From contig NZ_JACHCC010000002.1 of assembly GCF_014207135.1 (NCBI RefSeq), positions 310,001 to 374,000 of the forward strand: a stretch of DNA of 64,000 nucleotides, in the 5' to 3' direction. This document shows, one piece after another, positions 43,764-52,582 of this stretch; position 1 is the first letter of the stretch, and the number at the start of each line of letters is the position of its first letter. This DNA comes from Pedobacter cryoconitis. GTDB lineage: Bacteria > Bacteroidota > Bacteroidia > Sphingobacteriales > Sphingobacteriaceae. Made by a program: the position numbers and the translations under genes. The notes beneath the pieces are model-generated. The model had not been told where the DNA came from, ran no database searches, and worked only from the letters and a program-made list of their open reading frames with translations.

Positions 43764-45392
43764 TTAAAGAACAGCAGGTAATATAAATTCTTCAATCATC
43801 CGGTCAGCTTGCCGATGCGCATAGCCGTTGCCATAGGCTGTTGCAGTAATTACAACCACCAGAGGAATATCTTTGAAAATATAGATCTTATTACCACCAT
43901 TACCTGAACAATAATATGCTTCATATTCTTTGCTTCCATGATGGTAGATTTTATTCCAAAACAAATAGCCATAATACTCATCCTTTTTACCTGTAATAGG
44001 AACCTGATGAGAAAGCGTTTCTTTCACCCAGCTTTCAGGTATAACTTGTTGTCCTTTCCAACGTCCCTTGTTTGCATAAAGCTGACCATATTTAGCAAAA
44101 TCGAGTGAATTCATCTGGATTCCACCAGCAGTACTCGGTGCCTTCTGCGGTGTATACTGCCATCGGTAATTTTTGATACCTAAAGATTTAAAAAGTTTTT
44201 CATCTGCATATTTATCCAGTCCACCTGGTATTACCTTATCCAGTGTACTTCCGAGCAACATCACTCCAGAGGTAAAATAATGCCACTGTCCGTTATATTT
44301 TACGGTATCCAGAGGAAGATCGAGCGTAAACTTTACCCAATTTTCTGTTGGATACATGTTCTCTTCATTCCCAGGTGAACCAGCGTCATCATCATTACCA
44401 TCAAAACGGGAGCTCATTGTCAGTAATTCTTTAAGCGTAACTCTGGCCTTGGTAGAAGAATAATTCTGATAATCTTTCAATACATAAAAATTATCAAGTC
44501 TTTGCTGCACAGACTTGATATAGCCGTCCCGCATAGCCATCCCTGTAAGTGTCGAAGCAAATGACTTACCCACAGACCTAACATCATGCAAACTATCGCG
44601 GGAACTACCATTAAAATATTCCTCCAATAGAATTTTTCCATTTTTTAAAGCAACCACACTCGTTACGTGACGAAAAACATCCGCCTCTATATATGATTTC
44701 AGCTCCTTAATCTTTTCCTTGTCAAATACATCAGCAGACACAGGTAAACCTTCATATGATCTTACCACAGATAATTGCGTCTTTTTTGTATTAATGTCAG
44801 GATTCCGTTTCACAATCAACGCTAACTGGCCTTCGGCAATAATATCGCCGACTATTAACGTTTGTGTTTTAACATAGGGCCTGATACTAATCTTTAACAG
44901 ATGCGGGCCATCAGTCAATGCACTGTCTCCCCCATTAAACATAAACCGGTTCCATGCTGACTGACTCCACCATCCACCTTCATGCTGATTATCAATAAGT
45001 GGTTTACACCAGGTTACATCAGTTTGTTGTTGAATAGCCCGCGGTGCACCTGGCATGAGTTCAGTCCGATAAATTAGCCGGTCATCTACAGTAAAAGAGA
45101 ACTGATAATTACCAATCTTAGACAGAGAATCAGGATTTAAAGATGGGGCTAATTCCTGAAGATAACTGCTTAGTGTCTTTTTCAGGAAGACTGTGATAAA
45201 CAAATTCGTTTTATTTGTCACTAACAGTTTCTGCAGCGCTTGCTTCTGCCCAATCGAATCAGTTATATCCAGTTGCTTTTCAGTAAAAAGAATCCGGCCA
45301 GCGTAAGGCTGCTTTAAGGTTTGGGCAGATAGATGATTTATAGTCGCTGCGATAATCAATAACAAGACCGACTTTCTAAATGATTGATACAT
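43764..45392 (-). CDS. Class C beta-lactamase-like serine hydrolase
   Basis: A 542-residue secreted protein (signal peptide ending LSAQ). Residues 1-215 form an extra N-terminal domain I do not recognise, and 220-540 a beta-lactamase/transpeptidase-like domain. The catalytic SxxK motif is SVGK (Ser273, Lys276), with the later FTSGVMLLGSTLDKV region and a YYCSGNGGNKIYIF motif in place of the KTG strand. Such proteins act as esterases, D-amino peptidases or peptidoglycan enzymes; true beta-lactam resistance is unlikely. It lies 43 bases after the AraC gene start region on the same strand, so the regulator may control it. Confidence 0.85.
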   Translation of the reverse strand: MYQSFRKSVLLLIIAATINHLSAQTLKQPYAGRILFTEKQLDITDSIGQKQALQKLLVTNKTNLFITVFLKKTLSSYLQELAPSLNPDSLSKIGNYQFSFTVDDRLIYRTELMPGAPRAIQQQTDVTWCKPLIDNQHEGGWWSQSAWNRFMFNGGDSALTDGPHLLKISIRPYVKTQTLIVGDIIAEGQLALIVKRNPDINTKKTQLSVVRSYEGLPVSADVFDKEKIKELKSYIEADVFRHVTSVVALKNGKILLEEYFNGSSRDSLHDVRSVGKSFASTLTGMAMRDGYIKSVQQRLDNFYVLKDYQNYSSTKARVTLKELLTMSSRFDGNDDDAGSPGNEENMYPTENWVKFTLDLPLDTVKYNGQWHYFTSGVMLLGSTLDKVIPGGLDKYADEKLFKSLGIKNYRWQYTPQKAPSTAGGIQMNSLDFAKYGQLYANKGRWKGQQVIPESWVKETLSHQVPITGKKDEYYGYLFWNKIYHHGSKEYEAYYCSGNGGNKIYIFKDIPLVVVITATAYGNGYAHRQADRMIEEFILPAVL

Positions 45393-45435
45393 AAAACAAA
45401 CCTAAAAGAAAAGTACAGTTAAAAATAGAATCCTG

Positions 45436-46248
45436 TTAACATCTTTTCATTAATTTCCGGAAAGCCAGAGGTGTCATCCGCTGATTCAATTTGAAACTGC
45501 GAATAAAATGGCTCTGATCTGCAAAACCGCATTCCGCTGCAATAGCGATGAGTGTATTGTTATCGTTAGCGAGCAAACCCAATGCCTTTTGCAGTTTGAT
45601 CTGACGAAGGTAATCGCCAAGATTGCAACCAAAATAAATTGAAAAAGCTCTTGAAAGATGAATTGGATGTACACCTATACGATGCGCAAGCTCGCTCAGG
45701 GAAAACAAATAACTATTTGGTTCTTCATGAAGCAACTGCTCAAGTAATTTTACCCATTGCGGCCTGTCTTTCGTTTTTACAAAAGTAGAACCCGAGGCTA
45801 CTGATAACAATTCTATCAATTGGCTGTCTATAGCTGCCACTGCTATTCCATCTTGTTTTGTTGCCGCAAAAATACGGTACATCATCAGTTTAATAACAGG
45901 CTGCTGTATATTTATACTACCTTCGATCAGATTATTCTTAAGATCGTAACGATCGAACCAGTCCTGGTTTAACTCGATATGAAATCCGCGGGTAAAACCT
46001 TTGGGTTTGCGATTATAATGGGCATCCTGCCAGTTGTGAAAAAGAAGATCTCCAGCCGAGCAATGATAAACCTCTTTTTTATTTCCTTCCATAACATTTC
46101 CCTGTAGAAGGAAAGTAAAATAGGCATTCTCGTGATAATGCCAGTCAACGACCGGATGCGTATATTCTGTATCTGTTATCGTCAGACCATCCAGTTGTAA
46201 AATCTGATTTGTAGTACCGTAAAATTGTCCCGTTTTAAGCGTATTCAT
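45436..46248 (-). CDS. AraC family transcriptional regulator
   Basis: A 270-residue regulator with an N-terminal cupin-type sensor (HPVVDWHYHENAYFTFLLQG, HCSAGDLLFHNWQDAHYN) and a C-terminal AraC DNA-binding domain (SLSELAHRIGVHPIHLSRAF, then ECGFADQSHFIRSFKLNQRM). It is upstream of the serine hydrolase gene (gap of 43 bases) and divergent from the VOC gene at 46319, so either could be its target. The ligand is not evident. Confidence 0.9.
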   Translation of the reverse strand: MNTLKTGQFYGTTNQILQLDGLTITDTEYTHPVVDWHYHENAYFTFLLQGNVMEGNKKEVYHCSAGDLLFHNWQDAHYNRKPKGFTRGFHIELNQDWFDRYDLKNNLIEGSINIQQPVIKLMMYRIFAATKQDGIAVAAIDSQLIELLSVASGSTFVKTKDRPQWVKLLEQLLHEEPNSYLFSLSELAHRIGVHPIHLSRAFSIYFGCNLGDYLRQIKLQKALGLLANDNNTLIAIAAECGFADQSHFIRSFKLNQRMTPLAFRKLMKRC

Positions 46249-46351
46249 GCGTACTCTTTATAAGATACAGTAAGATAGATAAAAATTGGATACTATCTGT
46301 TAACTTAGCTATAGTCAAATGATTACAGCTGCACTATTAAAATCTAACGCT

Positions 46352-46717
46352 ATGGAACATAAAGGCAAATCAATCAGACCATTCATCGGTGCTAAGGACT
46401 TTAACCTATCCCGAAGTTTTTACCGTGACCTGGGATTCAAAGAGGGTGTGATAGACTCAGAAATGTCCGTTTTCCAAACTGGTTCTTTATCTTTTTATTT
46501 ACAGAATTACTACGCGAAGGAATGGATAGAAAACACCATGATCTTTCTGGAAGTTGACAGTGTTGACCGTTACTGGAAAGAGCTTGTGGCTTTAGATTTA
46601 CCTGCTAAGTATGAAAACGCCAGATTAACCCCTATTCGCATCGAAGACTGGGGTAAAGAATGTTTTCTGCATGATCCTTCAGGAATCCTCTGGCACTTCG
46701 GGGAATTTTTCATTTAA
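46352..46717 (+). CDS. VOC family (glyoxalase-like) protein
   Basis: Small cytoplasmic vicinal-oxygen-chelate protein. The frame opens at 46319, but Met12 (46352) starts MEHKGKSIRPFIGAKDFNLS, which is the usual beginning of the first beta-alpha-beta unit, so I choose it (121 residues). The RSFYRDLGFKEG, VFQTGSLSFYLQNYYAKEW and CFLHDPSGILWHFGEF elements fit the fold, with a Glu/His-type metal site possible near the end. The substrate is unknown. It overlaps the convergent lipoprotein gene by 4 bases and is divergent from the AraC gene. Confidence 0.82.
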   Translation: MEHKGKSIRPFIGAKDFNLSRSFYRDLGFKEGVIDSEMSVFQTGSLSFYLQNYYAKEWIENTMIFLEVDSVDRYWKELVALDLPAKYENARLTPIRIEDWGKECFLHDPSGILWHFGEFFI

Positions 46718-47157
46718 CGTACTCTCTGAAATACAAATTTTGCCTTTTGATAATCTACCGGAACACTCTTTTTGAAGAAGGTTATATTCATGAAAACTTC
46801 CATCTCTCCCACGCCCATGACTAGTTTATGATCCTTTTTCAATAAAGCTATCGGAATCCTTCGCTTTGTTCCTTTTCCATAACGCTGATAATAAAAAGTT
46901 CCTTTTAAAGTATCTCCTTTTACAATTCCGGATACATCACCGGAATCTTTATATAATCCGCCATAATTAACTTCTAATTGCCCATAAAACTCTTTCTTCT
47001 TGAGTATGATTTTAAGACTGGCTGTATCATTTTTTGCCACAGCCTGATAAGGTATTTTAATTTCATCCGAAGCATGACTACAACCGGTTGCTGCTGCAGC
47101 TATCCAAATAAAAAGCAGTTTTATAGTATATTTCATTAGTAGAGTTTGTTCTTTCAT
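46714..47157 (-). CDS. Small lipoprotein of unknown function
   Basis: A 147-residue exported protein. The ATG at 47155-47157 abuts the stop of the cupin gene, so translation may be coupled; a second ATG at 47136 gives MKYTIKLLFIWIAAAATGC, a better signal peptide with Cys19. The mature part is a beta-rich domain (EFYGQLEVNYGGLYKDSGDV, GDTLKGTFYYQRYGKGTKRR) of the lipocalin/META-like style, but I cannot name the family. It is co-transcribed with the cupin gene. Confidence 0.7.
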   Translation of the reverse strand: MKEQTLLMKYTIKLLFIWIAAAATGCSHASDEIKIPYQAVAKNDTASLKIILKKKEFYGQLEVNYGGLYKDSGDVSGIVKGDTLKGTFYYQRYGKGTKRRIPIALLKKDHKLVMGVGEMEVFMNITFFKKSVPVDYQKAKFVFQRVR

Positions 47158-47649
47158 TTAACCTAGATAATCACGCGGATAAGTTTGTTGTCCATATTTC
47201 TCATCAATCCCTTTCAACAAGATCTTTCGTTTCTCAGTCATTTCAGGTACCGGCAAAAACTCGCCAGGCTGAGCTGGTATGCCAATTTCTCTGAAAACAT
47301 CTTCCAAACCCGCCGGTACAACTGTACAAAGCATCCTGGCGGCTTCTTTTGAGATATTTCTAAAGCAATGAATAGCTCCTCCAAAAGGAATATTCACAAA
47401 CCCTCCCGCTTTAATAATACTTTTACCCGCCTCCGTCTTAAACTCTAATTCGCCCTCCATCAGATAAAACATTTCCTGTGTATTGATATGTGCATGTGGC
47501 GGCGGACCACCTCCCGGAGGAACAAGCATTTCAATAACAGCATAGGCACCATTGGTTTCTTTACCTGAAATAACAATGCGGTAATTACCTCCGGCAACGC
47601 CAAAAATTTCTCCCTGCAAATGATCAAAAGTTCTAATATTGGTTTCCAT
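47158..47649 (-). CDS. Cupin domain protein
   Basis: A 163-residue cytoplasmic protein with both cupin motifs: PPGGGPPPHAHINTQEMFYL (His-x-His and Glu ligands) and the later GGFVNIPFGGAIHCFRNIS (His ligand). Before it lies the YRIVISGKETNGAYAVIEML strand pair. Small cupins of this type are dioxygenases, isomerases or binding proteins, and the reaction cannot be read here. It is first in a two-gene minus-strand unit with the lipoprotein gene. Confidence 0.88.
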   Translation of the reverse strand: METNIRTFDHLQGEIFGVAGGNYRIVISGKETNGAYAVIEMLVPPGGGPPPHAHINTQEMFYLMEGELEFKTEAGKSIIKAGGFVNIPFGGAIHCFRNISKEAARMLCTVVPAGLEDVFREIGIPAQPGEFLPVPEMTEKRKILLKGIDEKYGQQTYPRDYLG

Positions 47650-47760
47650 ATTTTAATTGTGGATGATGATGAAACAGACGTTTTCTTCGAAAAAAATCAC
47701 ATGATCAGGTTCAACGTCTGAAAATAAAGAAAATGTCCGGTTTTTTTTCTATTATCTTAA

Positions 47761-47782
47761 AACACAAATGCAACTTTGTGTT
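47761..47782. promoter_or_regulatory. Short inverted repeat in a divergent intergenic region
   Basis: AACACAAA and TTTGTGTT are separated by 6 bases, 76 bases before the lipoprotein gene at 47858 and 112 bases before the cupin gene. The size and symmetry suit a dimeric regulator site; which gene it controls is unknown. Confidence 0.3.
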
Positions 47783-47857
47783 AATTACTGTTAAAAACAT
47801 TGTTAATTCTGCTGATAACTTATATCTTAGTTGGCACACACAAATTAATTCCTGATT

Positions 47858-48142
47858 ATGAAAATATTCGCACTATTTGCAGGCCTGGTTTTATTATACA
47901 GCTGCAGTAAAGATCCATTAGATGTCAACGACAAAACTGTCTACAAATGGCAAAGATCGATGTACCGGCAAGCACTTCCAGCGCCAACTTCTTCAAATTT
48001 CAGTTCCACACAGCTGAACAATTACACTATTCTGCTTAAAACTGATTATGTGTTTTTGACCAGTTTACAAGCCAAAGCGCAAAAAGATAGCATTAAAAAT
48101 GCTTCGGGTTCACTTTTCACCTATACATATCAAAAACAATAA
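47858..48142 (+). CDS. Small lipoprotein encoded upstream of the S9 peptidase
   Basis: A 94-residue lipoprotein (LYSC, Cys16; mature form about 78 residues). It has no named domain. The mature part is polar, with a long helix (LQAKAQKDSIKNASGSLFTY) near the end. Its TAA overlaps the ATG of the peptidase gene (TAATG), so translation is coupled and the protein probably works with or anchors near that enzyme. Function unknown. Confidence 0.75.
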   Translation: MKIFALFAGLVLLYSCSKDPLDVNDKTVYKWQRSMYRQALPAPTSSNFSSTQLNNYTILLKTDYVFLTSLQAKAQKDSIKNASGSLFTYTYQKQ

Positions 48143-50553
48143 TGAGATTAAGATTTACCCCCGTTTTATTACTACTGACAAGCCTGACCGCTTTTGGCCA
48201 GGAAAACCTCAGTTATCAAAAACCGTCCAAAGAGATCCTGGACCTGGCAGACTATCAGCGTGCTCCATCTGTTTCCATGGATACGAAAAAGGAATATATA
48301 CTCCTTTCCTACAGGAATACCTACAAAACACTGGCCGATTTAAACCAGGACGAATTGCGTTTGGGTGGATTAAGGATAAACCCGGTGACAAACATTTCCA
48401 GTTCTGAGGTTTTTTTCAATAATTTAAAAGTTAGAAAAGTAGCGGATAAAGAGCCTGTTCAGATAGCTGGTTTACCTGCAAACCCTAAAATTTCGAACAT
48501 TTCCTGGTCTCCCGATGAAAAGAAGATTGCCTTTACCCAGACTACTGATAAGGGAGTAGAATTATGGATTTTAGATATCGCTAACGCACAGGCAAGAAAG
48601 CTGACAGAAGCTACCCTAAATGCCAACTCAGGTAATCCTTTAAGCTGGTTTAAGGATAATCAAAACCTTTTGGTGAATATGCTTCCCAAAAACGGTTCTG
48701 TTTTGATTAATCCTAAGAATGATCTTCCAACAGGGCCAACTATATCAACTTCTGGTGGCACAAAATCCCAAAACAGAACTTATCCCGATCTGCTGAAGAA
48801 TAAAACTGATGAAACCAACTTCGAAACGGTTACTACTTCCGAGTTATACAAAGTAGATCTTAGCGGAAAGACGACCTTATACAAAGGAGCAGATATGTAT
48901 GTCGAGAAAAATTTCTCTCCTGATGGCAATTACCTGATGGTAACTGTCCTTAAAAGGCCCTTTTCTTACCTGGTTCCTTTAAACCGTTTTCCTATGGAAA
49001 CTACGATCTATGACCTGAACGGGAAAGAAATTAAAAAGGTAAATGATATCCCATTGAATGAGAATATGCCAAAAGGTTTTATGGCTGTCAAAAAAGGGAG
49101 AAGAGAAATGGACTGGAGAGAAGATGTTCCGGCAACATTGTATTTCGTAGTCGCGCTTGATGAAGGTAATCCTGCAAACAAAGTTGAGTTCAGAGATGAA
49201 GTATTTTTATGGTCTGCTCCATTTACGGCAGAACCGACCTCCTTATTGAAAACCCAGCAACGCTTCGCGGGCATTAGCTGGGGTAACGAAAAAAATGCGG
49301 TAATAACCGAACAGTGGTATGATACCAGAAGTGAGAAAACATTTTTATTCGATCCCTCTCAGCCTGGTCATAACCCGAAATTGATCTGGGATAGAAATTC
49401 TCAGGATATTTATTCTGATCCGGGAAAATTTGCGACCACAAAAAACCAATATGGCAGACACGTACTGGCATTCGAAAATGGTAAAGCGTATTTACTTGGA
49501 GATGGTTATACCAAAGATGGCCAGTTCCCTTTTGTGGATGAATTTGACCTGAAAACCTTAAAAACAAATAGATTATATCAATCAGGATATAAGGACAAAA
49601 AAGAAGGGATCTTGTCTTTTGTTGATATCAAAAAAGGAGATGTCCTTGTCAGGATAGAATCAAAATCGGATTTTCCGAATTACTACATCCGGAATATTAG
49701 AAAGAAAGATGCATTAAAGCAACTCACTGCATTTAGTAACCCTTTCGTAAGTCTTAAAGACGTATATAAAGAAGTTATCAAGTACAAGAGGAAAGATGGA
49801 CTGGAGCTTTCAGGAACACTATACCTCCCTGCCGGGTATGACAGAACAAAAAAGGAAAAATTACCTTTATTAATCTGGGCTTATCCAGAAGAGTTTAAAG
49901 ATAAAAACAGCGCAGGACAAAGCGCCAAAAACCCTAATGAATTCACCTTTCCTTTTTATGGTTCATTCGTGTATTGGGTAGCAAAAGGTTATGCAGTTTT
50001 AGACGATGCTTCATTCCCAATCGTTGGGGAAGGAAAAACAGAGCCTAATGATAACTTTATATCTCAATTAGTAGACGATGCAGAAGCTGCAATCAATGCA
50101 GTGAATAAACTTGGTTATATCAACCCTAAAAAGGTTGCTGTAGGTGGCCACTCTTATGGTGCATTTATGACAGCTAACCTGCTTACCCATTCTAATCTTT
50201 TTGCTTGTGGTATAGCCAGAAGCGGTGCATATAACAGGACACTTACTCCTTTTGGTTTTCAGACAGAGCAAAGAAATTACTGGGAAATCCCAGCTATTTA
50301 TAATGCTATGTCACCGTTTATGAACGCTGATAAAATGAAAACACCTTTGTTACTGGTACATGGTGATGCAGACAATAACCCAGGAACTTTCACTTTACAA
50401 ACAGAAAGATATTTTCAGGCTTTAAAAGGACTTGGTGCACCAGTAAGAATGGTTCTTTTACCGAAAGAGAGTCATGGTTACGCTGCTAAAGAAAACATTC
50501 TCCATTTACTCTGGGAACAAGATCAGTTTTTAGAGAAATATCTAAAGAATTAA
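48142..50553 (+). CDS. S9 family serine peptidase (prolyl oligopeptidase type)
   Basis: An 803-residue secreted peptidase (signal peptide ending FGQ). The N-terminal half is a beta-propeller (NISWSPDEKKIAFTQTTDKG), and the C-terminal alpha/beta hydrolase carries Ser671 in GGHSYGAFM, Asp744 in HGDADNNPG and His778 in KESHGYA. The YWVAKGYAVLDDASFPIVGE region resembles the glutamyl endopeptidase subgroup of S9. It cleaves peptides in the periplasm or at the surface. It is coupled to the small lipoprotein gene and ends at a strong terminator. Specificity is inferred. Confidence 0.92.
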   Translation: MRLRFTPVLLLLTSLTAFGQENLSYQKPSKEILDLADYQRAPSVSMDTKKEYILLSYRNTYKTLADLNQDELRLGGLRINPVTNISSSEVFFNNLKVRKVADKEPVQIAGLPANPKISNISWSPDEKKIAFTQTTDKGVELWILDIANAQARKLTEATLNANSGNPLSWFKDNQNLLVNMLPKNGSVLINPKNDLPTGPTISTSGGTKSQNRTYPDLLKNKTDETNFETVTTSELYKVDLSGKTTLYKGADMYVEKNFSPDGNYLMVTVLKRPFSYLVPLNRFPMETTIYDLNGKEIKKVNDIPLNENMPKGFMAVKKGRREMDWREDVPATLYFVVALDEGNPANKVEFRDEVFLWSAPFTAEPTSLLKTQQRFAGISWGNEKNAVITEQWYDTRSEKTFLFDPSQPGHNPKLIWDRNSQDIYSDPGKFATTKNQYGRHVLAFENGKAYLLGDGYTKDGQFPFVDEFDLKTLKTNRLYQSGYKDKKEGILSFVDIKKGDVLVRIESKSDFPNYYIRNIRKKDALKQLTAFSNPFVSLKDVYKEVIKYKRKDGLELSGTLYLPAGYDRTKKEKLPLLIWAYPEEFKDKNSAGQSAKNPNEFTFPFYGSFVYWVAKGYAVLDDASFPIVGEGKTEPNDNFISQLVDDAEAAINAVNKLGYINPKKVAVGGHSYGAFMTANLLTHSNLFACGIARSGAYNRTLTPFGFQTEQRNYWEIPAIYNAMSPFMNADKMKTPLLLVHGDADNNPGTFTLQTERYFQALKGLGAPVRMVLLPKESHGYAAKENILHLLWEQDQFLEKYLKN

Positions 50554-50558
50554 TGCGA

Positions 50559-50589
50559 AATCCCTGTCTGTTCAGACAGGGATTTTTTT
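50559..50589 (+). terminator. Rho-independent terminator after the S9 peptidase
   Basis: AATCCCTGTCT pairs with AGACAGGGATT around a 4-base loop and is followed by a T7 run, 6 bases past the stop codon. Confidence 0.92.
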
Positions 50590-50618
50590 GTTATTTAAAA
50601 TTCCAAAGCCAGTTTCAT

Positions 50619-51464
50619 TTACAAACGAAATGCAAGCATCTCTTCAATACCTTCGCCATCCTCCAGGAAAATTTCATTTTTATGATGGATCTTATATTCG
50701 ATATCCCGCATAGATTCAATTGAAATTATTTCACCCCCGGCTTCTTCAATTAATGCAGTTATTTCTGATCTCATATGTGTATTAAATTTTCCTTCGACAT
50801 ACTTACCAACTATTTGCAAACACCTCTGATGTTCTTCTAAACCTCTTAGAGGGACACTTTCCTCAGAAAGTGTGAAATCCATTATAAAAACATTACGTTT
50901 ATCGGCTGTTTTAAATTGTCTTAATATAGAGCGGAACACCTCATCCGTAATATAATGAATAACCCCTTCAAAAACTATAACAGTAGGAACAATAGACCTG
51001 TATCCTGATAAGGTTAGCGCTTTTATTAGTTTTTCATGATCCATCAGATCACATTCAATAAAATGCAAAGAATTGCATTCGGGCATAATATTTTTATAAA
51101 GGATTGATTTTTCGACCATAGAAGCCAGATCAACTTCAAAAATATCCTGTATCAGCATAGGATACTGTTTGATGAGGTGGAGAGATGTTGGATCCCAACC
51201 AGCCCCTAAACTAACTACCTGAGGATAAGCTTCATCAGCGTAAATACGCTTAAAAAAATTACGGACATACAATTTCCTAAATAAAATTATTTTATCAAGA
51301 TTCTTACAAGACTCAGCTATTGATTTTACTAATTCGTCAATATTGTTAAAATCAAGTTGGTCTAAATATTCCCTTTCCAAACCTGTATCATGAACAGAAT
51401 CAGCATAGTGTAATACCAAGGTAGAGGTGGCGGGAACTTTCAACTTATTAATAAGTCCTTTCAT
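50619..51464 (-). CDS. Class I SAM-dependent methyltransferase (LCMT/PPM-like)
   Basis: A 281-residue cytoplasmic protein. The SAM-binding motif I is VVSLGAGWDPTSLHL, followed by the acidic strand DIFEVDLASMVEKS; post-motifs include NSLHFIECDLMDHEKLIKAL and VIVFEGVIHYITDEVF. These fit the leucine carboxyl methyltransferase-like group, which in bacteria methylates carboxylates or unknown small molecules. It is transcribed alone, convergent with the peptidase gene; the substrate is unknown. Confidence 0.85.
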   Translation of the reverse strand: MKGLINKLKVPATSTLVLHYADSVHDTGLEREYLDQLDFNNIDELVKSIAESCKNLDKIILFRKLYVRNFFKRIYADEAYPQVVSLGAGWDPTSLHLIKQYPMLIQDIFEVDLASMVEKSILYKNIMPECNSLHFIECDLMDHEKLIKALTLSGYRSIVPTVIVFEGVIHYITDEVFRSILRQFKTADKRNVFIMDFTLSEESVPLRGLEEHQRCLQIVGKYVEGKFNTHMRSEITALIEEAGGEIISIESMRDIEYKIHHKNEIFLEDGEGIEEMLAFRL

Positions 51465-51636
51465 AACTATATTTTAGTGGGTAACCGCTGTTAACTGATT
51501 AAACGTTGCTTCACCAAATGTGAATTTATAATTTTCGCATAATTAAAAATAGCTATCAAATTATTATATATAACGATTCATTTTGTTCAAGTTAAGCAAA
51601 ATACCTCCTTATCTTATTGTAAGAATCATCGTTTAA

Positions 51637-51683
51637 CCAGAGAACAAGCACGCCGGAACAAGCCGGACACAGTTTGTTCCTGG
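51637..51683. repeat. Imperfect inverted repeat next to the AraC gene end
   Basis: CCAG-A-GAACAA (51637-51647) pairs with TTGTTCCTGG (51674-51683) with one bulged base; GAACAAG-like words also repeat inside. It lies 4 bases past the stop of the AraC gene on the minus strand and may act as a terminator, though no T-tract follows. Confidence 0.4.
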
Positions 51684-51686
51684 TAA

Positions 51687-52580
51687 TCAGTTAAAAGCCT
51701 GACGAAATTCCAGCGGCGATAAATTCGTCTTCTTTTTGAAAAGCGTGCTAAAGGATTGCGCGTGCTCAAAGCCCAAGGCATAGGCGATCTCGCTGACCGA
51801 AAGACTGGTCGTGGAAAGTTTTTCTTTGGCTTTCGCGATCAGTTTCTCATGAATATGCTGCTGTGTGTTCTGCCCGGTATGAACCCGAAGCAGGTCACTC
51901 AGGTAGTTCGGCGACAGGTTCATCTGTGCAGCAATATATTGTACCGTGAGCAAACCCTGTACGTCGCTGTTAAAGTAGTCATCGATCAACTGCCCGAACC
52001 TGGTCAGCAGCGCTGAATTATTATTCTTGCGGGTCAAAAATTGCCGTTCATAAAAACGGTTGGAGTATTTTAGCAGGCTCTCGATCTGCGTCAGAATGAT
52101 TTCCTGAGTATGCTTATCGATATGCTGACACTCCTTATCAATTTTATGGAGGATCGTGATCAGGTCATCTTCTTCCTCGGCCGACAAGTGCAGTGCTTCG
52201 TTAACCGCGTAATCGAAAAAACCGTAGTGATGAATGCTGTTCGCCAGAGTATGCTGTAACAGGAAGTCCGGGTGAAAGATCAGGAGATAACCAGACCCGC
52301 ATTCCATATTTTGCAGGTCCAGTTGTTGCACCTGGTTAGGCGCAGTAAAACTCAATACTCCTTTATCGTAATCATAATGCTGCTGTCCGTACCTGATCTT
52401 GCCTTTGGCTTCGCGTTTGAGCGCCACGCAATAAAAGCAGTTAACGAAACCTTTCCAGATCTCGTCTTCCAAAAAAACACTTTCCGCCAGATTGATCACG
52501 CTCACCAACGGGTGGTGAGGCTCCGTTAAGGATAACAAACGGTGAAATTCCGATATTGAGTTAATGGCGTTCATAAACAA
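51687..52580 (-). CDS. AraC family transcriptional regulator
   Basis: A 297-residue regulator. The N-terminal sensor (HHPLVSVINLAESVFLEDEI, KGVLSFTAPNQVQQLDLQNM) is the cupin-type domain, and the C-terminal part has both AraC helices (VQYIAAQMNLSPNYLSDLLR, IAYALGFEHAQSFSTLFKKK). It is 2 bases after the aldo/keto reductase gene and co-transcribed with it, so it probably controls that enzyme. Start may be Met1 or Met3. The pair is more GC-rich than its neighbours. Confidence 0.9.
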   Translation of the reverse strand: MFMNAINSISEFHRLLSLTEPHHPLVSVINLAESVFLEDEIWKGFVNCFYCVALKREAKGKIRYGQQHYDYDKGVLSFTAPNQVQQLDLQNMECGSGYLLIFHPDFLLQHTLANSIHHYGFFDYAVNEALHLSAEEEDDLITILHKIDKECQHIDKHTQEIILTQIESLLKYSNRFYERQFLTRKNNNSALLTRFGQLIDDYFNSDVQGLLTVQYIAAQMNLSPNYLSDLLRVHTGQNTQQHIHEKLIAKAKEKLSTTSLSVSEIAYALGFEHAQSFSTLFKKKTNLSPLEFRQAFN

Positions 52581-52582
52581 AA

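Noticed and set aside
43764..45392. Annotation as an antibiotic-resistance beta-lactamase
   Set aside because: It has SxxK but a large extra N-terminal domain and no clear KTG motif; an esterase or peptidase role is more likely.
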